A DNA stretch of 64,000 nt from Wolbachia endosymbiont of Armadillidium arcangelii (GTDB lineage Bacteria > Pseudomonadota > Alphaproteobacteria > Rickettsiales > Anaplasmataceae). Positions 46,547-56,555 of this stretch are shown here, in pieces; the stretch's first letter is position 1; every line of letters begins with the position of its first letter. The stretch spans positions 620,001 through 684,000 of the forward strand of contig NZ_CP157942.1 in assembly GCF_040207875.1 (NCBI RefSeq), written 5' to 3'. The notes beneath the pieces were generated by a model, which saw only the letters and a program-made list of their open reading frames with translations, had not been told where the DNA came from and searched no databases. The position numbers were made by a program, and so were the translations under genes.

Positions 46547-46653
46547 GTAATGTCATGAAAGATTTTAATATATAATAGCATAAGAAACTGCAAGCACATT
46601 TATATTTTAGATAATTTCTGTACAATAAAGCATCGTGCTAATAGTCATTTTTC

Positions 46654-49245
46654 ATGGGAAAAGTTTTTACCATTAACGTAGATGCATCCTTTTTCGATGT
46701 GCTAGTCCAGCATATATTTTCTGGATATGAAAGAAAAGAAATTCCTGAAATAAAGATCATACTTCCCTGCAAGAGGGATGTGATAGCATTACTGAGTGCA
46801 TTCAAGAGTTGCAGCGCTATAATTTTGCCAGAGATAGTTTCACTAGAGAATATTGATGAAGAAGATTTAATATTAAATCTTGATAGAGTTAAAGTTATCA
46901 ACCCAACAAAGAGAATGCTGCTATTGATTCAATTCATATTGAAGTGGAATAAAAAAAACAATGATAATTTTCCAATCGATCTAGCTTGCAGTTTGCCATC
47001 ATTGCTTCAATATACCCAAATAGCGGATTATTATCAGCTCGATGAGCACTCAAAGAAAATGGAGAATTTCATAAATTTACTTATTGAAACATGGAGTAAA
47101 ATTTTAAAAGATTTAGGAGTAGTAGATATATTAGAACATAAGAGTGATTACATAAACAATATGATAATCTCTTTACAAGAAGACCAACATATAATCTTTG
47201 TTGGAATTGGAAAGGATAAGTCGTTAATTAAGGCTATATATGACCTGCCGTTTGGAAAAATAATTTTGCCTAATCTGAATTTGAAAATTAAAGAGAAAGA
47301 CTGGAAATTGCTTGATAAAAAACACTATCAATATTGTCTGAGAGATCTGCTCGATTATTTAAATGTGGATAGAAGGGATGTTAGCTGCTTGAACACTATA
47401 GAGAATGAAATAACTGACTATGTCTTTGATACAACTGCCGATCTAAGCAAAGTTAGTAATGGACATATTGGCAATATTGAAGTCATCACTTGCGATTCCA
47501 GAGAGGAAGAAGCGCAAGTGACGTCACTGATTATAGAGAATGAAGGTTACGAAAATGTTTCTTTGTTTGTCTTTGATAAATTACTTGCAGCTCGTATGGC
47601 GTGCACCATATCGAAAAACTATTCTTGTATAACGCTCCTATTTTACAGCATTGAAGTTTTGACCTCAAATTGGAACAGTGTGGCGCTGCTTTCGCTACTA
47701 AAACATAGTCTAGTGACTTTTGGTTACACTCAAGAAGAATACACTTGTATTTTGTCTGAGTTTGAGATAGAAGTATTGCGTAGCTTCAGTACAAACGGTC
47801 TGAGCGATATTATAAATGCTATCAATGCTCATAGAAAGCTAAAATATAAAGAAGATATATTAATTATTATCAATAGCTTAAAAGCTATACTTAATTCTCT
47901 ACTTAATCTTATAAATCACCCTATTTCTGATATAGTAGCAGCTCATTTGCAGTGTATTAATGTGCTTTCTAATGTGAATTTTTCAGAGCTAAATGGTGAA
48001 ATAGGTAATTTTACTCGTGATTTCTTGAACGCATGCGAAGGTATAGCAATTGATTGTTCCTTGGAGTTGTATAGTAAAATTCTGATATTATTTTTAAAAA
48101 GAAAGTTTTTTTCTCCAGAAAATAACTGCTATAAATTTAGCTTATATCACAATAAAGTTGTAATACTTGCTGGATTTAATGATATACCAAATTTCCAGAA
48201 TCCGTTTTTGAATGCACTGACTAGAGAAAAATTCAACCTTCCTTCTGTGCAAGAAGAGCAAGGGTATTTTTTGTATACTTTGCGCAATTTATTTGGTGCT
48301 GGTAAGGTTTATATTACGAGGCTAATGAGTGATAGAAAATCAATTCTATTGCGCCGTTTGGAGGTTCTGTTACAAGAACCAAAATATCCTTACCGCGATT
48401 GGCTAAGAATATTAAATACACCTGAGTGCATTGTTCCATGTACTCAGCCTATGCCAAAACCTCAAACTGAAGTTAGGCAAGCAAAAATGCAGGTAATGTC
48501 TTGCAGCGCAATAGAAAAGCTAATTCGTAATCCTTATTCATTTTACGTTGAATATATACTGGGCCTTAAACAATTAAGAGACTTAAATTTCAAGCCATCG
48601 ATATTGGAATTTGGCACTATGGTACACAACATTCTTGCAAGATATTTACGTGACAAAAAATTCCCAATGAGTGTTGCACGAGAAGTATTCTCGTCTAGTC
48701 AGTTCCACTTTTCAAATATATGGTGGGTAAGACTGCAAAGGGTAATTCAATCTTTTGTCGAATTTGATGAAGTGAGAAACAATCATGTCGAGTTAGAGAA
48801 GGAGTTTTCTTATCCAATATTTCATGATCAGTGTCAAGCTACTCGAGTGACAGAAGAAATTTCACTGACAGCAAGATGCGATCGACTTGAGTATCTACCA
48901 AGTGGACAAGTAGCAATTATAGACTATAAACTTGGTTCACCCCCTTCCAATGAAGAAGTTATGTCAGGATTTTTTCCGCAGTTAATTTTACAAGCTTTAG
49001 CAGTGGAGTACACAACAAAAAAAGAAGTCTCGGAGCTTGCTTATTGGAAACTTGATTATGATAAAATAAAGGTTATTGCTTTGAAAGATTATAGACAAAA
49101 AATGCACGAATTTCAGAATATTCTACCAAATTTCTTATCTAATTATTTAAGAGATACTACTCCCTTCATTGCCTCTCCGTATTTCAATAAATTCCTAAGA
49201 TTTAACAGCTACAAGCAACTAGAAAGGATAGAAGAATGGTTGTAA
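46654..49245 (+). CDS. addB: AddB-like double-strand-break repair nuclease
   Basis: 863 aa. The C-terminal PD-(D/E)XK nuclease of the RecB/AddB class is clear: FGTMVHNILARYLRDKKFPM, LTARCDRLEYLPSGQVAIID-Y-KLGSPPS (the D..xK catalytic pair) and GFFPQLILQALAVEY. The N-terminal 600 residues have the loose helicase-like pattern of alphaproteobacterial AddB (IILPCKRDVIALLSAFKSCS, VILAGFNDIPNFQNPFLNAL) and lack a good Walker A. With AddA this complex processes double-strand breaks for RecA loading; addA is not in this window. The length is somewhat short for the family. Its stop is immediately followed by the prs relic. Confidence 0.8.
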   Translation: MGKVFTINVDASFFDVLVQHIFSGYERKEIPEIKIILPCKRDVIALLSAFKSCSAIILPEIVSLENIDEEDLILNLDRVKVINPTKRMLLLIQFILKWNKKNNDNFPIDLACSLPSLLQYTQIADYYQLDEHSKKMENFINLLIETWSKILKDLGVVDILEHKSDYINNMIISLQEDQHIIFVGIGKDKSLIKAIYDLPFGKIILPNLNLKIKEKDWKLLDKKHYQYCLRDLLDYLNVDRRDVSCLNTIENEITDYVFDTTADLSKVSNGHIGNIEVITCDSREEEAQVTSLIIENEGYENVSLFVFDKLLAARMACTISKNYSCITLLFYSIEVLTSNWNSVALLSLLKHSLVTFGYTQEEYTCILSEFEIEVLRSFSTNGLSDIINAINAHRKLKYKEDILIIINSLKAILNSLLNLINHPISDIVAAHLQCINVLSNVNFSELNGEIGNFTRDFLNACEGIAIDCSLELYSKILILFLKRKFFSPENNCYKFSLYHNKVVILAGFNDIPNFQNPFLNALTREKFNLPSVQEEQGYFLYTLRNLFGAGKVYITRLMSDRKSILLRRLEVLLQEPKYPYRDWLRILNTPECIVPCTQPMPKPQTEVRQAKMQVMSCSAIEKLIRNPYSFYVEYILGLKQLRDLNFKPSILEFGTMVHNILARYLRDKKFPMSVAREVFSSSQFHFSNIWWVRLQRVIQSFVEFDEVRNNHVELEKEFSYPIFHDQCQATRVTEEISLTARCDRLEYLPSGQVAIIDYKLGSPPSNEEVMSGFFPQLILQALAVEYTTKKEVSELAYWKLDYDKIKVIALKDYRQKMHEFQNILPNFLSNYLRDTTPFIASPYFNKFLRFNSYKQLERIEEWL

Positions 49246-49246
49246 C

Positions 49247-49620
49247 TAATTTAGCACTTAAGGCAGATTGCATATTATTGTTTTTAATAACCCTATCCTG
49301 CCTACTATATTCATAATAAGGAACAATTGCTGTACTCTCTTGACCTCTTTGCTGCATCAATTGTAAGCAAAAGCTCAATAAGATTATCATTTACAGGTGG
49401 AGAAATACGCATACTTCTTGATTATGTAGACCATTTGCTACTTCTACATTTACCTTACCATCGGCAAATCTTAACACCCGAGTAGGGAATAGTTGAACAT
49501 TTAGCCCACTCGCTATTGAATTTTCTAGTCCTTTACTAGCACCGCCTATTATTGCTTTCATATATACTCATTGAGTTTTTAAAACTATACAGAAATCATG
49601 GAATGATTGAAGCTTTATTC
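49247..49620 (-). pseudogene. Partial decayed copy of prs with its upstream region
   Basis: On the minus strand from ATG 49559-49561: KAIIGGASKGLENSIASGLN, VQLFPTRVLRFADGKVNVEV and, after a frameshift and stop, IVPYYEYSRQDRVIKNNNMQ, SALSAKL. This is the first about 105 codons of prs with many substitutions and a gap. Upstream (49562-49620) the promoter side of prs is also duplicated (CTATACAGAAATCATGGAATG against TATACAGAAACCATGGAATG). It ends in GCTAAATTA at 49248, two bases after the addB stop. Confidence 0.85.
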
Positions 49621-49963
49621 TACTAAATAATCTTCCTCCTGGATGGTTGTGAGCTGATGTTATTGATCTTGCTAACGCTTTTTTAGACAAGGTCAAACCA
49701 AAGCTTTTTAAGGTAGCACCTTTATAGTTTTCGCGTCCAATAAAAATTCTTGCATAGCCTAAAATGTAGTGCTAATATTAGTATAGTAATACAAATAGGT
49801 AGTGAGGAATAATAAGCAAATAACTAAGGCCGGGTTTGATACTCGCAGTTACTCCTAATGCAACTAAATTTAACTACAAAGGTTAACATAAAAGGAGTTC
49901 TGATAGCTTAGTCACTCCTAAAGTAGATGTATTACCAGGGCAATGTAGTAAAGGGGGTGTACT
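49621..49963. other. Upstream region of the long coiled-coil gene
   Basis: No gene or repeat recognised. AAAGGGGG at 49950-49957 is the likely ribosome site of the gene at 49964. The remainder is moderately GC-richer than the surroundings near 49830-49860 but unexplained. Confidence 0.4.
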
Positions 49964-52423
49964 ATGTCAACAAAATTCCTGATATTAAAAAACATATTAG
50001 CAGAGCTGAAAAGAAAAAATAGCATTACTGTTTTAGAAGAATACTATCAGGGCAAATGGGAGTTTTATGACTCGTTAATGGATTTGGCAAATGATGAAAA
50101 AGCGTATAAAGACCTTATAGAATTAGCAAATCAGGCAAAAAAAGCTGTAAGTAAGTATTTTAGAAGGAAAGACATAGAGCTTCAAGCTTTTTATGTAGGG
50201 ACTGAAGATGCTAATAGAGTGTTAAACATTAACCTTACTAATTACAATAGAAGTGAGCCAATAAGAATTAGCGATATCTTGCAGCAAGAAAGGGATATTA
50301 GCGAGTTGAATATCTATTGCGATAAAAAGCATAACATATACGCTTATCGAAAAGGTAAGGAAAGACATTATGAATTTAAAGAGGACGCATATTATGAAAT
50401 GACAAGCACTTGGCCTGTGCAGGACAAGCATGGGAAAACTTTTACCTGTACTATGGTTATGAATGTAAGTAGTTCTGGTATAACTGAAGTATTGCAGTTT
50501 AATGGTAAAGATTTTGAATCGCCACCTAAGGAGTTTTGGAAATTAATAAGACAAAATGAGGAATTATATATTCAAGGCCTCTCTCTACATGATGCTGTAA
50601 AAGCATTATTGGCAAAGAATAAAAATGCTTCAGCTGTTAGTAATCTGCAAAATAACGAACATAGCCAAGACGAAAAGCTGAAAGACCTTGAAAATGATAT
50701 TAAAAACAGCTCTATTCTTTCTCTCATCGGCAACAACGTATCAACTCAAACAGAGATTAATCCACAGCAGATTGCAACTCAGGTGATTCATCCAATTGCA
50801 ATTCAAACAGAAGTTAATTTACAGCACACTGAAACTCAGACAGAAGTTGCTGTGCAGCACGTTGAAACTCAAACGGGAATTGGCTCTCAACAAGCTGAAA
50901 TTCAGAATTTGCAAGAAGTTGCAATTCAAGCAGAAGTTAATCTGCGAGAAGCTGCAGTGCAAACAGAAGTTAACTCACAACAATTAGATCAAAAGCTTAC
51001 AAAGGCTGAGCAAGAAACTAGAGAATTAAACGAGCAGAGGAACCATTTACAATATAGGCTCGATGAGGCTAAGCAAAAAAATGTGGAGTTAGAGAAGCAT
51101 AATAGTGATTTACAGAATGAACTTGGAGAAGAGAAGCAAAAAAACGTAAAATTGCAAATTGGACTAACACAAAAAGATGAGAAGCTAGAAAATATATCAA
51201 CAGAGCTGCAAGAAAAAGCGCAAGAACTTGAAAGTGTTCATGAAGAAAAGAAAGATCTAAAGATAAAGCAGGAAGTTGCTAATGCAGAAAAAAAAGAGTT
51301 GATAAGTAAGTCAAGAAAATTGCACGAGGAATTAAATCAACTGAGAGAAGAAAAGTATAGTTTCGAAGACAAATTTGATCAATTAGAACTCCGTATTAAT
51401 AGTACAAAAGAAAGCAGTAAACAGCAAATATCAGATTTGGAAGGAGAGTTATTATCACTAAAAGAAGAAAATCAAATGTTAAGCAATTGTGCAGCAAAGC
51501 AAATGAAATCAGAACAGAAACTCATAAAGGCTAAGCAAAAAATTAAAGAATTAGAAAAGCAGTGCAATGATTTACAAGTTGAGTATGAAGAAAAAGAACG
51601 AAAACTTGAGAAAGAAATGAGTAAAACACACGAACGAATAACTCAGCTTATGGAACAAGAGCAAAAAATCCAAGAAATTTATGGAAAAAATAATGAACTG
51701 GAAAAAAAGGTAGAGGAACTGAAGAAAAAGCTAAAAATTGCTAATTCAGAACAAGAGAAGCTGAAAAGTAAATTGAACCAGTTTGAAAAAGAGGAAGAGA
51801 TAGAGGAAGCAGAACACATGATAAGTGCAAGGGATAAATGTATAGCGAGTTATAAATCTAAAATACAAAACTTAGAAAATGAGCATAACGCACATTTGGA
51901 ATTTGATGAACAAGAGACAGATCAGCTAACGTGGGAATTTGAAGGGTTAAAGAATGAGCTAGAGCTTAAAGATGAGCAGATTAAGAGAATAAGAGAGCAG
52001 TTACGGCAGGAGATAGAAGAAGAAATAACAAATGAATATCATCCATTACTGGAATTAAAGTTTAAAGAATATGACAATAAGATTGAGGAATTGATGCAAA
52101 TAGTTGCAAATAAAGTTCAGGAAATTGAAAGAATAAATAAAGAAAGAAAAGAGCTAAACGGTAAAGTGCAATACTTAAATAGCCAAGTAGAAATGTTAAG
52201 TTCAGTGAGTAATCAACTATTTATTAATAAACAGGAGGCTTTGTGTAGTCATTCAAAAACGTTTTATCACCTTACAGAAAAAATTGATGATTCAGAAAAA
52301 AAATCTAGATCTTCAAGCTTTAATAGCGTATTTAATAGCGATGATGATGATCACTGTAGTTCACCTCTAGGTCCCATCAGCAGTACCTCAAATGTGTGTA
52401 TTAATAAGCTGAGACAATTGTAG
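49964..52423 (+). CDS. Long coiled-coil protein with internal QTEV repeats
   Basis: 819 aa, family not recognised. Residues 1 to about 215 form a compact domain (LEEYYQGKWEFYDSLMDLAN, FYVGTEDANRVLNINLTNYN, TSTWPVQDKHGKTFTCTMVM). Residues about 260-340 hold degenerate 13- to 15-residue repeats of the type AIQTEVNLQHTETQTEVAVQ. From about 340 to 770 the sequence is an almost continuous coiled coil (ELEKHNSDLQNELGEEKQKN). The C-terminal 45 residues are serine-rich (SSSFNSVFNSDDDDHCSSP). No signal peptide or membrane segment. GGGGG before the ATG supports the start. The architecture (globular head, repeats, long rod) suggests a structural or host-interacting protein, but that is inference. Confidence 0.75.
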   Translation: MSTKFLILKNILAELKRKNSITVLEEYYQGKWEFYDSLMDLANDEKAYKDLIELANQAKKAVSKYFRRKDIELQAFYVGTEDANRVLNINLTNYNRSEPIRISDILQQERDISELNIYCDKKHNIYAYRKGKERHYEFKEDAYYEMTSTWPVQDKHGKTFTCTMVMNVSSSGITEVLQFNGKDFESPPKEFWKLIRQNEELYIQGLSLHDAVKALLAKNKNASAVSNLQNNEHSQDEKLKDLENDIKNSSILSLIGNNVSTQTEINPQQIATQVIHPIAIQTEVNLQHTETQTEVAVQHVETQTGIGSQQAEIQNLQEVAIQAEVNLREAAVQTEVNSQQLDQKLTKAEQETRELNEQRNHLQYRLDEAKQKNVELEKHNSDLQNELGEEKQKNVKLQIGLTQKDEKLENISTELQEKAQELESVHEEKKDLKIKQEVANAEKKELISKSRKLHEELNQLREEKYSFEDKFDQLELRINSTKESSKQQISDLEGELLSLKEENQMLSNCAAKQMKSEQKLIKAKQKIKELEKQCNDLQVEYEEKERKLEKEMSKTHERITQLMEQEQKIQEIYGKNNELEKKVEELKKKLKIANSEQEKLKSKLNQFEKEEEIEEAEHMISARDKCIASYKSKIQNLENEHNAHLEFDEQETDQLTWEFEGLKNELELKDEQIKRIREQLRQEIEEEITNEYHPLLELKFKEYDNKIEELMQIVANKVQEIERINKERKELNGKVQYLNSQVEMLSSVSNQLFINKQEALCSHSKTFYHLTEKIDDSEKKSRSSSFNSVFNSDDDDHCSSPLGPISSTSNVCINKLRQL

Positions 52424-52568
52424 TTGAGTTAATGCCCATAGTGATAGCAGTGGCAGTTACATACAAGATCTAGTATTGAAATGGATGGAGTTTGGAAGAT
52501 AATAGGCAGTTGACACTGAAACCCAATATGATTTACATATGTAGTGTCAAGTACTAGAAGGAGGAAAT

Positions 52569-53954
52569 ATGGATAAAAAAGTTAGAATAGAATCAGATAG
52601 CTTAGGAGAAGTAAAAGTACTAAGTGAACATTACTGGGGAGCGCAGACTCAACGTTCTTTGGAAAATTTCAAAATTGGCACAGAGAAAATGCCGGAGCCT
52701 CTGATTAAAGCGTTAGCAATAGTAAAACTTGCAGCAGCACATGTTAACATGAAGCAGGGTAGCATAGATAGTAGGGTAGGGGACGCAATCTGCACAGCTG
52801 CAAAGGAAATAATAGACGGTAAATTCAATAACGAATTCCCGCTTGTTGTTTGGCAAACAGGGTCTGGAACGCAGACCAATATGAATATAAATGAAGTGAT
52901 CAGCAATCGTGCAATAGAGATTTTAGGCGGTGATTTGGGTAGTAAATCTCCAGTGCATCCAAACGACCATGTGAATTATGGTCAATCATCAAATGATACT
53001 TTTCCGACAGCAATGCATATAGCAGTAGCAGAGCAAATAAACCGCTTGCTTATTCCCAATCTTGAGGAATTATATAAAGCGCTAAATAATAAGGTTCAGG
53101 AATTTAAAGATATAATAAAAGTAGGACGTACTCATCTGCAAGATGCAACTCCTCTAACACTTGGACAGGAATTTTCTGGCTATACGGTTCAGATTAAAAA
53201 GGGAATAGAGAGAGTAAAGTCAACTAACGTATATGAACTTGCACAAGGTGGCACTGCGGTTGGCACGGGACTCAATACTAAAAAAGGCTTTGCCGAGGAT
53301 TTTGCTAAAGAAGTGGCAGGAATCACCAATCTTCCGTTTATTTCAGCAAAAAATAAGTTTGAAGCGCTAGCAGCAAATGATGCTTTGGTTGAGCTCAGTG
53401 GAGCACTCAATACAGTAGCAGTCAGTTTGATGAAAATTGCAAATGATATAAGGTTACTTGGTTCTGGTCCAAGATGCGGAGTTGGAGAAATAATGCTACC
53501 AGAAAATGAGCCTGGCTCTTCAATCATGCCAGGTAAAGTGAATCCAACTCAATGTGAAGCAGTAACTATGGTATGTGCTCAAGTTATGGGAAATCATGTT
53601 GCTGTGACAATTGGCGGCTCAAATGGTCACTTTGAATTGAATGTGTTTAAGCCAGTGATAATTTACAATGTTTTACAGTCTATAAGACTTTTAGCTGATG
53701 CAAGTTTAAATTTCGCAGAAAGATGCGTAGTTGGTATTAAAGCAAACAAAGAAAGAATAAAGGATTTACTGAATCAGTCGTTAATGTTGGTCACTATATT
53801 AAATACACATATAGGATACGATAATGCAACAAAAATAGCTAAACTTGCTTATAAAGAGGACATCACTCTAAAAGAAGCAGTGGTAAAACTTCAGCTACTC
53901 ACTGAGGAAGAATTTGAAAGGATAGTGAAACCAGAAAAGATGATAAATCATTAG
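52569..53954 (+). CDS. fumC: Fumarate hydratase class II
   Basis: TCA-cycle enzyme, fumarate to malate, iron-independent. 461 aa with VWQTGSGTQTNMNINEVISN, PNDHVNYGQSSNDTFPTAMH, KVGRTHLQDATPLTLGQEFS and the signature GSSIMPGKVNPTQCEAV. AAGGAGG just before the ATG is an excellent ribosome site. Full length relative to E. coli FumC (467 aa). It stands alone between the coiled-coil gene and a MITE cluster. Confidence 0.97.
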   Translation: MDKKVRIESDSLGEVKVLSEHYWGAQTQRSLENFKIGTEKMPEPLIKALAIVKLAAAHVNMKQGSIDSRVGDAICTAAKEIIDGKFNNEFPLVVWQTGSGTQTNMNINEVISNRAIEILGGDLGSKSPVHPNDHVNYGQSSNDTFPTAMHIAVAEQINRLLIPNLEELYKALNNKVQEFKDIIKVGRTHLQDATPLTLGQEFSGYTVQIKKGIERVKSTNVYELAQGGTAVGTGLNTKKGFAEDFAKEVAGITNLPFISAKNKFEALAANDALVELSGALNTVAVSLMKIANDIRLLGSGPRCGVGEIMLPENEPGSSIMPGKVNPTQCEAVTMVCAQVMGNHVAVTIGGSNGHFELNVFKPVIIYNVLQSIRLLADASLNFAERCVVGIKANKERIKDLLNQSLMLVTILNTHIGYDNATKIAKLAYKEDITLKEAVVKLQLLTEEEFERIVKPEKMINH

Positions 53955-54025
53955 TGCCTGCTCCTCTATTCTTTCGTCTGCTAGATCTAGAGTATAAGTA
54001 TCGTAGATACTGCTAAAGAAAAAGC

Positions 54026-54342
54026 CGGGAATGTTCAAAAAAGTGTGTCAAGCCTCCATTTTTTATATCAATTTATTACTTTTTTTTCAGTTTGACACAC
54101 TTTTTTGAACCATACGCGTCAAGTTAAGGAAAAGTGGCATAAGAAAGAAGAAAAGCGGTAAAAATTATTTTAGATATTAAACGATAAAATTAGTAATTTA
54201 CAGACTCTTTTAAAAAAATTATCTTATTTTAGATCAAAACTTCTCAAAAAAATAAATATAACAAATAAGATACCTATCTCAAATGGTTGCTATATTGGGC
54301 GTATTCTCTTAACTTGACGCGTATGCTTTTTTAAACATTCCC
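54026..54342. repeat. MITE-like element, most complete copy, with a nested hairpin element
   Basis: The outer ends GGGAATGTTCAAAAAAG (54026-54042) and CTTTTTTAAACATTCCC (54326-54342) are inverted repeats; the inner ends ACGCGTCAAGTTAAG (54114-54128) and CTTAACTTGACGCGT (54308-54322) are exact inverted repeats. Between the outer and inner left ends sits a separate inverted-repeat unit, 54032-54110, with 19-bp arms GTTCAAAAAAGTGTGTCAA. No protein is encoded. Other copies: 14917-15038 (right half), 22081-22300 (right end clipped), 34239-34260 (scar). Confidence 0.82.
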
Positions 54343-54496
54343 AAGAAACTTGGGATGAAGCTTATTCTGACATTTATGTAATAAAGGATATAGATGAATT
54401 TGCATGGTAGTATAGTAAGCTTCAGGGTTTAGCAAAATTGTTGGACTGCTTTTTATTTATATCGCTTAAGGTTAATATTTTTTATCATTGGCCTTA

Positions 54497-54690
54497 AGCC
54501 TTTTTTCTCAGGAACGCAACATTAAAATGTTAAATAATCTGACTGCATATCTGCAAATTCTTTCCGTGAGCTCCAATTCTAGCGATTCTGTTTTAAACAA
54601 CAAAATTATAGTGTTTACTGGTAAGCTACGTGCTATGAGTAGAGGAGAGGCAAAATAAAGCTCTGGGGGCAAAGATCAGTTCAAAGTCTT
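54497..54690 (+). pseudogene. Relic of ligA (NAD-dependent DNA ligase, BRCT region)
   Basis: The frame FFSQERNIKMLNNLTAYLQI leads to SSDSVLNNKIIVFTGKLRAM and SRGEAK, then a stop; one frame over, KALGAKISSKS continues. IVFTGKL.AMSR.EAK..... LGAKIS is the start of the BRCT domain of LigA, and the preceding FFSQE...LN.L region fits the helix-hairpin-helix exit. Only about 60 codons remain. A functional ligA must be elsewhere. Confidence 0.75.
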
Positions 54691-54777
54691 ATGTCCCCCA
54701 ACTTTTGCAGTTATTAATTCACTTGCAAGTTATTTAAACAGAATACACATGACATCCAATAACGATGATAACCTATA

Positions 54778-55029
54778 TTATAACACTTCGAGATCCGTAG
54801 AATAGGGCTGGCTAAGGTTCTCGTACATTCCTGTATGCTGAGAACATAAAAGCTCTTTTGATTCTATCCCTAAATCCTCAAGCATTTGCTCCTGTTCAGC
54901 TATAAGTTCTAGTAGTCCTATTCCTCCACTTTGACTTATTTCACTTCGTTCAAGACACATAAGTTCTTTTAACTCTGCTATGTCCTCTCTAGAAAGCTGA
55001 TTTTTTTCAGAAAAAGTTGCTTCACTCAT
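54778..55029 (-). CDS. Small acidic hypothetical protein
   Basis: 83 aa. MSEATFSEKNQLSREDIAEL-KELMCLERSEISQSG is followed by an acidic helix (LLELIAEQEQMLEDLGIESK) and a short tail. AGAGGAC precedes the ATG at good spacing. No family is recognised. It lies alone between mobile-element debris and mtaB; it may be expressed, but could be a residue of a longer gene. Confidence 0.5.
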   Translation of the reverse strand: MSEATFSEKNQLSREDIAELKELMCLERSEISQSGGIGLLELIAEQEQMLEDLGIESKELLCSQHTGMYENLSQPYSTDLEVL

Positions 55030-55265
55030 ATAGTCCTCTTTAATTGATAAAAAAGTACTTTATACAATGAAATAACTAAGATAATCTAAATTCTTGTGTC
55101 ATATTTACAACTCAGTATAGTTATATGGTACATTTCAGATAAGGATTTAGTACTCTGGCTATATTTCTCTAAACGCAGCACATAATTCAGCAAGCACTTA
55201 TTTACCAAAAAATAGTCATTTTGTTTGGATATTTGATATAATTTAGGTCTATTGAAGCAAAGAAT

Positions 55266-56492
55266 ATGAATGAAGTGATAACATTTGGTTGTCGTCTAAA
55301 TTTTTACGAGAGCGAGTTAATCAAAGAAGCGTTAAAAAAAGCAAAGAGAGAAAATGTTGTTGTAGTGCATAGCTGTGCAGTGACAAACGAAGCAGAGCGT
55401 CAAGTAAAGCAAAAAATACGTAAGATTTATAAAAATGACCCAAGTAAAGAAATTATTGTAGTTGGCTGTGCTGTTCAATTAGATCCTAAGTCTTATAGTG
55501 ATATTCCTGGTGTAAGTAAAGTGCTGGGTAATCAAGATAAGCTAAGAGCTAAAAATTATCTACTAGATAATGATGAAATCTTAGTCAGTGATAACCAAGT
55601 AGAACCTGTTCTGATTAATGGATTTAAAGATAAATCGAGGGCATTTATTGAGATTCAAAATGGTTGCAATCATAGCTGCACATTTTGTTCAATTACTGAG
55701 GCAAGAGGGAATAATCGATCTGTGCCAATAAACAGTATTATAGAGCAAATTAAGATTTTTATAGACAATGGGTATCAAGAAGTGGTGTTTACAGGTGTTG
55801 ATATTACTGACTTTGGTACAGATTTGTTTGATAAGCCATCACTTGGTTCAATGATTAGAAGAGTTTTAAAGGATATACCACAGTTAAAGAGACTAAGACT
55901 TTCCTCTATTGATGTTGCTGAAGTTGACAACGAATTAATGGATTTAATAGCTAATGAGTCAAGACTTATGCCTCATTTACATTTGAGTCTACAATCTGGT
56001 AATAATTTAATACTAAAGAGAATGAAGCGTCGTCACAACAGAGAACAAGTGATAGAATTTTGTCATAAAATGAAGAACTTGAGGCCTAATATAGCATTTG
56101 GTGCTGATATTATTGCTGGATTTCCAACAGAAACTAACGAAATGTTTCAGGATACAGTTGATCTACTAAAAAAAATAAATGTAGTTTACCTGCATGCTTT
56201 TCCATATTCAGAGCGGAAAAACACGCCTGCTGCACGAATGCCGCAAGTACCGGAGAATGTGCGTAAAGAACGAGTAAAGCATCTAAGAGAGATAAATAAG
56301 GAAATAATGAGCAATTTTTATCAATCTTTGATCGGTACTAAACAAAACGTTCTGGCTGAGCAAAATCATGTTGGTAGAGCAGAAAATTTTGCATTAATAA
56401 AACTTACATCAAAAGCTCAAGCTAAAAATATTGTAAAAGCTCATGTTACAGGAACAGAAAATAATTATTTAATTGGAAATATTCTTTCTTAA
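55266..56492 (+). CDS. mtaB: tRNA methylthiotransferase MtaB-like (radical SAM)
   Basis: 408 aa. It carries the UPF0004 domain with three cysteines (TFGCRLNFYESELI, VVHSCAVTNEAERQ, VVGCAVQLDP), the radical-SAM cluster motif NGCNHSCTFCSITEARG, and GADIIAGFPTETNEMFQDTV. The C-terminal TRAM-like domain is short (LAEQNHVGRAENFALIKL). Family members convert t6A37 to ms2t6A in tRNA, consistent with TsaB in this window supplying the precursor pathway. RimO and MiaB are related; TFGCRLN and the SCAVTNEAE pattern favour MtaB. Confidence 0.9.
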   Translation: MNEVITFGCRLNFYESELIKEALKKAKRENVVVVHSCAVTNEAERQVKQKIRKIYKNDPSKEIIVVGCAVQLDPKSYSDIPGVSKVLGNQDKLRAKNYLLDNDEILVSDNQVEPVLINGFKDKSRAFIEIQNGCNHSCTFCSITEARGNNRSVPINSIIEQIKIFIDNGYQEVVFTGVDITDFGTDLFDKPSLGSMIRRVLKDIPQLKRLRLSSIDVAEVDNELMDLIANESRLMPHLHLSLQSGNNLILKRMKRRHNREQVIEFCHKMKNLRPNIAFGADIIAGFPTETNEMFQDTVDLLKKINVVYLHAFPYSERKNTPAARMPQVPENVRKERVKHLREINKEIMSNFYQSLIGTKQNVLAEQNHVGRAENFALIKLTSKAQAKNIVKAHVTGTENNYLIGNILS

Positions 56493-56555
56493 TTTTTGTA
56501 CATAAAAGAAATATATGATATAAGTAGTTATGCTATAAATAACAATTCATTGGTG

